This document shows positions 63,383-64,000 of a stretch of 64,000 bases of DNA, in pieces. This DNA is from Lamellibrachia satsuma (Eukaryota; Annelida; Polychaeta; Sabellida; Siboglinidae). The stretch spans positions 2,764,501-2,828,500 of the forward strand of contig BSQZ01000079.1 in the NCBI GenBank assembly GCA_033239005.1, given 5' to 3'. A model generated the notes under the pieces. The model made no database searches, was not told the origin of the DNA, and saw only the letters and a list, made by a program, of their open reading frames with translations. The position numbers were made by a program, and so were the translations under genes. How positions within the stretch are numbered: position 1 is the first letter of the stretch; the number at the start of each line of letters is the position of its first letter.

Positions 63383-63496
63383 GTATTTGTTCGCTGCAGG
63401 TCGTTCCCGTGTAGTCTTCTGGGCAGACGCATGTGAAGCCATCCGTGACGTCAACACACGTGGCTCCATTCTGGCACGGCTGACTCTGGCATTCAG
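63383..63496 (-). CDS. EGF-like domain exon (upstream copy)
   Basis: A 114-nt, phase 1-1 exon following TCTCTTTGCAG on the minus strand, with donor GTCAGT. It encodes [20 protein letters not shown] then [18 protein letters not shown], a canonical six-cysteine EGF domain. Same length, phase and splice sites as its partner 848 bp away. On the minus strand this copy comes first. Direct splicing of the two would give two EGF repeats in frame. Confidence 0.82.
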
Positions 63497-63547
63497 CTGC
63501 AAAGAGACATATGTTCAGGTTCAACAATATTAAAAAAAACACTACAA

Positions 63548-64000
63548 GCAAAGTGTGAACAGTGTCGTTTCAAATGCAGTGAGAAGTTTTCAGAGGAGAG
63601 ACAACTGGTAATCTATCGGGAATATTATGGCCTAGCAAACGCGGCACGCAAAAAAGCATATTTAGCCTCCACGGTCGTCCGTCAACGACGCTGGAAAAAT
63701 ATTGACACTAAAAAGAAAGGAAAGTTATGTGAATGCTATCTGTTTCTGGATCTTGAAAAGAAAAGAGTTTGCCAGTCTTTCTTTTGTAAAACTTTTGCAA
63801 TCAGTTCCTAATTGATTTATGAAGCATTGAAAGGAACATGGGAATCAGGCATCAACACCAAACAGGGTGGACGAATTGGTAGACCAGCACCAAATAAAAC
63901 AGTGGATGACAGAGTAAAGCATGTGCTTGACCATATCAATTCATTCCCAAGAGTCGAACCCAATTAGTGCCGCCGTGATTCTACAATGCAGTATATTTCT
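63548..64000 (+). pseudogene. N-terminal part of a transposon-associated protein, cut by the window end
   Basis: The frame reads [20 protein letters not shown], then RVCQSFFCKTFAIS, a stop, then LIYEALKGTWESG, GRPAPNKTVDDRVKHVLDHI and NSFPRVEPN, and a second stop. I recall CR-KCSEK-, RVCK-FFL-TL-IS, and DHI-SFP-VESHYCR from a common invertebrate family of transposase-like proteins. Two in-frame stops fall where family members have ordinary codons, so this copy is dead. It lies on the strand opposite the EGF exons. Confidence 0.6.

Overview
The window reads as nuclear DNA of an invertebrate animal. Genes are split by introns with GT-AG junctions. A secreted PDGF/VEGF-type factor, a seven-helix receptor and phase 1-1 EGF exons are present. 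The rest is crowded with RTE-like and CR1/L2-like LINE fragments, hAT-type DNA transposons, MITEs, tRNA-derived SINEs and many micro- and minisatellites. A lophotrochozoan such as a mollusc seems plausible to me, but nothing in the window proves the phylum. There is no sign of a bacterial or organellar origin.

Layout. 0-14.3 kb (+): one PDGF/VEGF-family gene of seven coding exons (1638-13920, 409 aa predicted). It has a signal peptide, a cystine-knot domain and a VEGF-C/PVF-like C-terminal run of C-x(10-11)-C-x-C motifs. Its 8.2 kb first intron is almost wholly tandem repeats. 14-28 kb: transposon debris, including an RTE-like reverse transcriptase split by a 2.3 kb array of a 48-bp unit copied from its own coding sequence, a second RTE piece, a SINE and a degraded hAT element. 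28.4-29.4 kb (-): a divergent rhodopsin-like receptor in one long exon. 29.5-43 kb: LINE remnants, hairpins, a gene-family pseudogene, long TA tracts, and at 39 kb an array in which every 72-bp unit carries a splice-acceptor-like sequence. 43-46 kb: a YY1/ETS-motif cluster, exon-like segments and a 1.26 kb array of a 30-bp unit followed by a 68-bp palindrome. 46-50 kb: a PolB-type fragment and duplications. 50.4-56 kb (+): a candidate small gene with a tandemly duplicated CCAAT/TATA core promoter, a 5' leader exon and a signal-peptide exon; its intron holds a degraded hAT transposase and a SINE. 54-61.4 kb: two families of short inverted-repeat elements, one nested inside the other, and a 1.36 kb array. 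62.5-63.5 kb (-): two nearly identical EGF exons of a gene that leaves the window. 63.55-64 kb: start of a broken transposon-associated gene.

The supported host genes are a secreted growth factor, a membrane receptor and an extracellular EGF protein. They lie far apart and show no operon-like relation. The most unusual content is how new repeats have arisen from functional sequence: coding DNA at 16 kb, a splice acceptor at 39 kb and a core promoter at 50.4 kb. All calls come from reading the sequence by eye; no database search was run.
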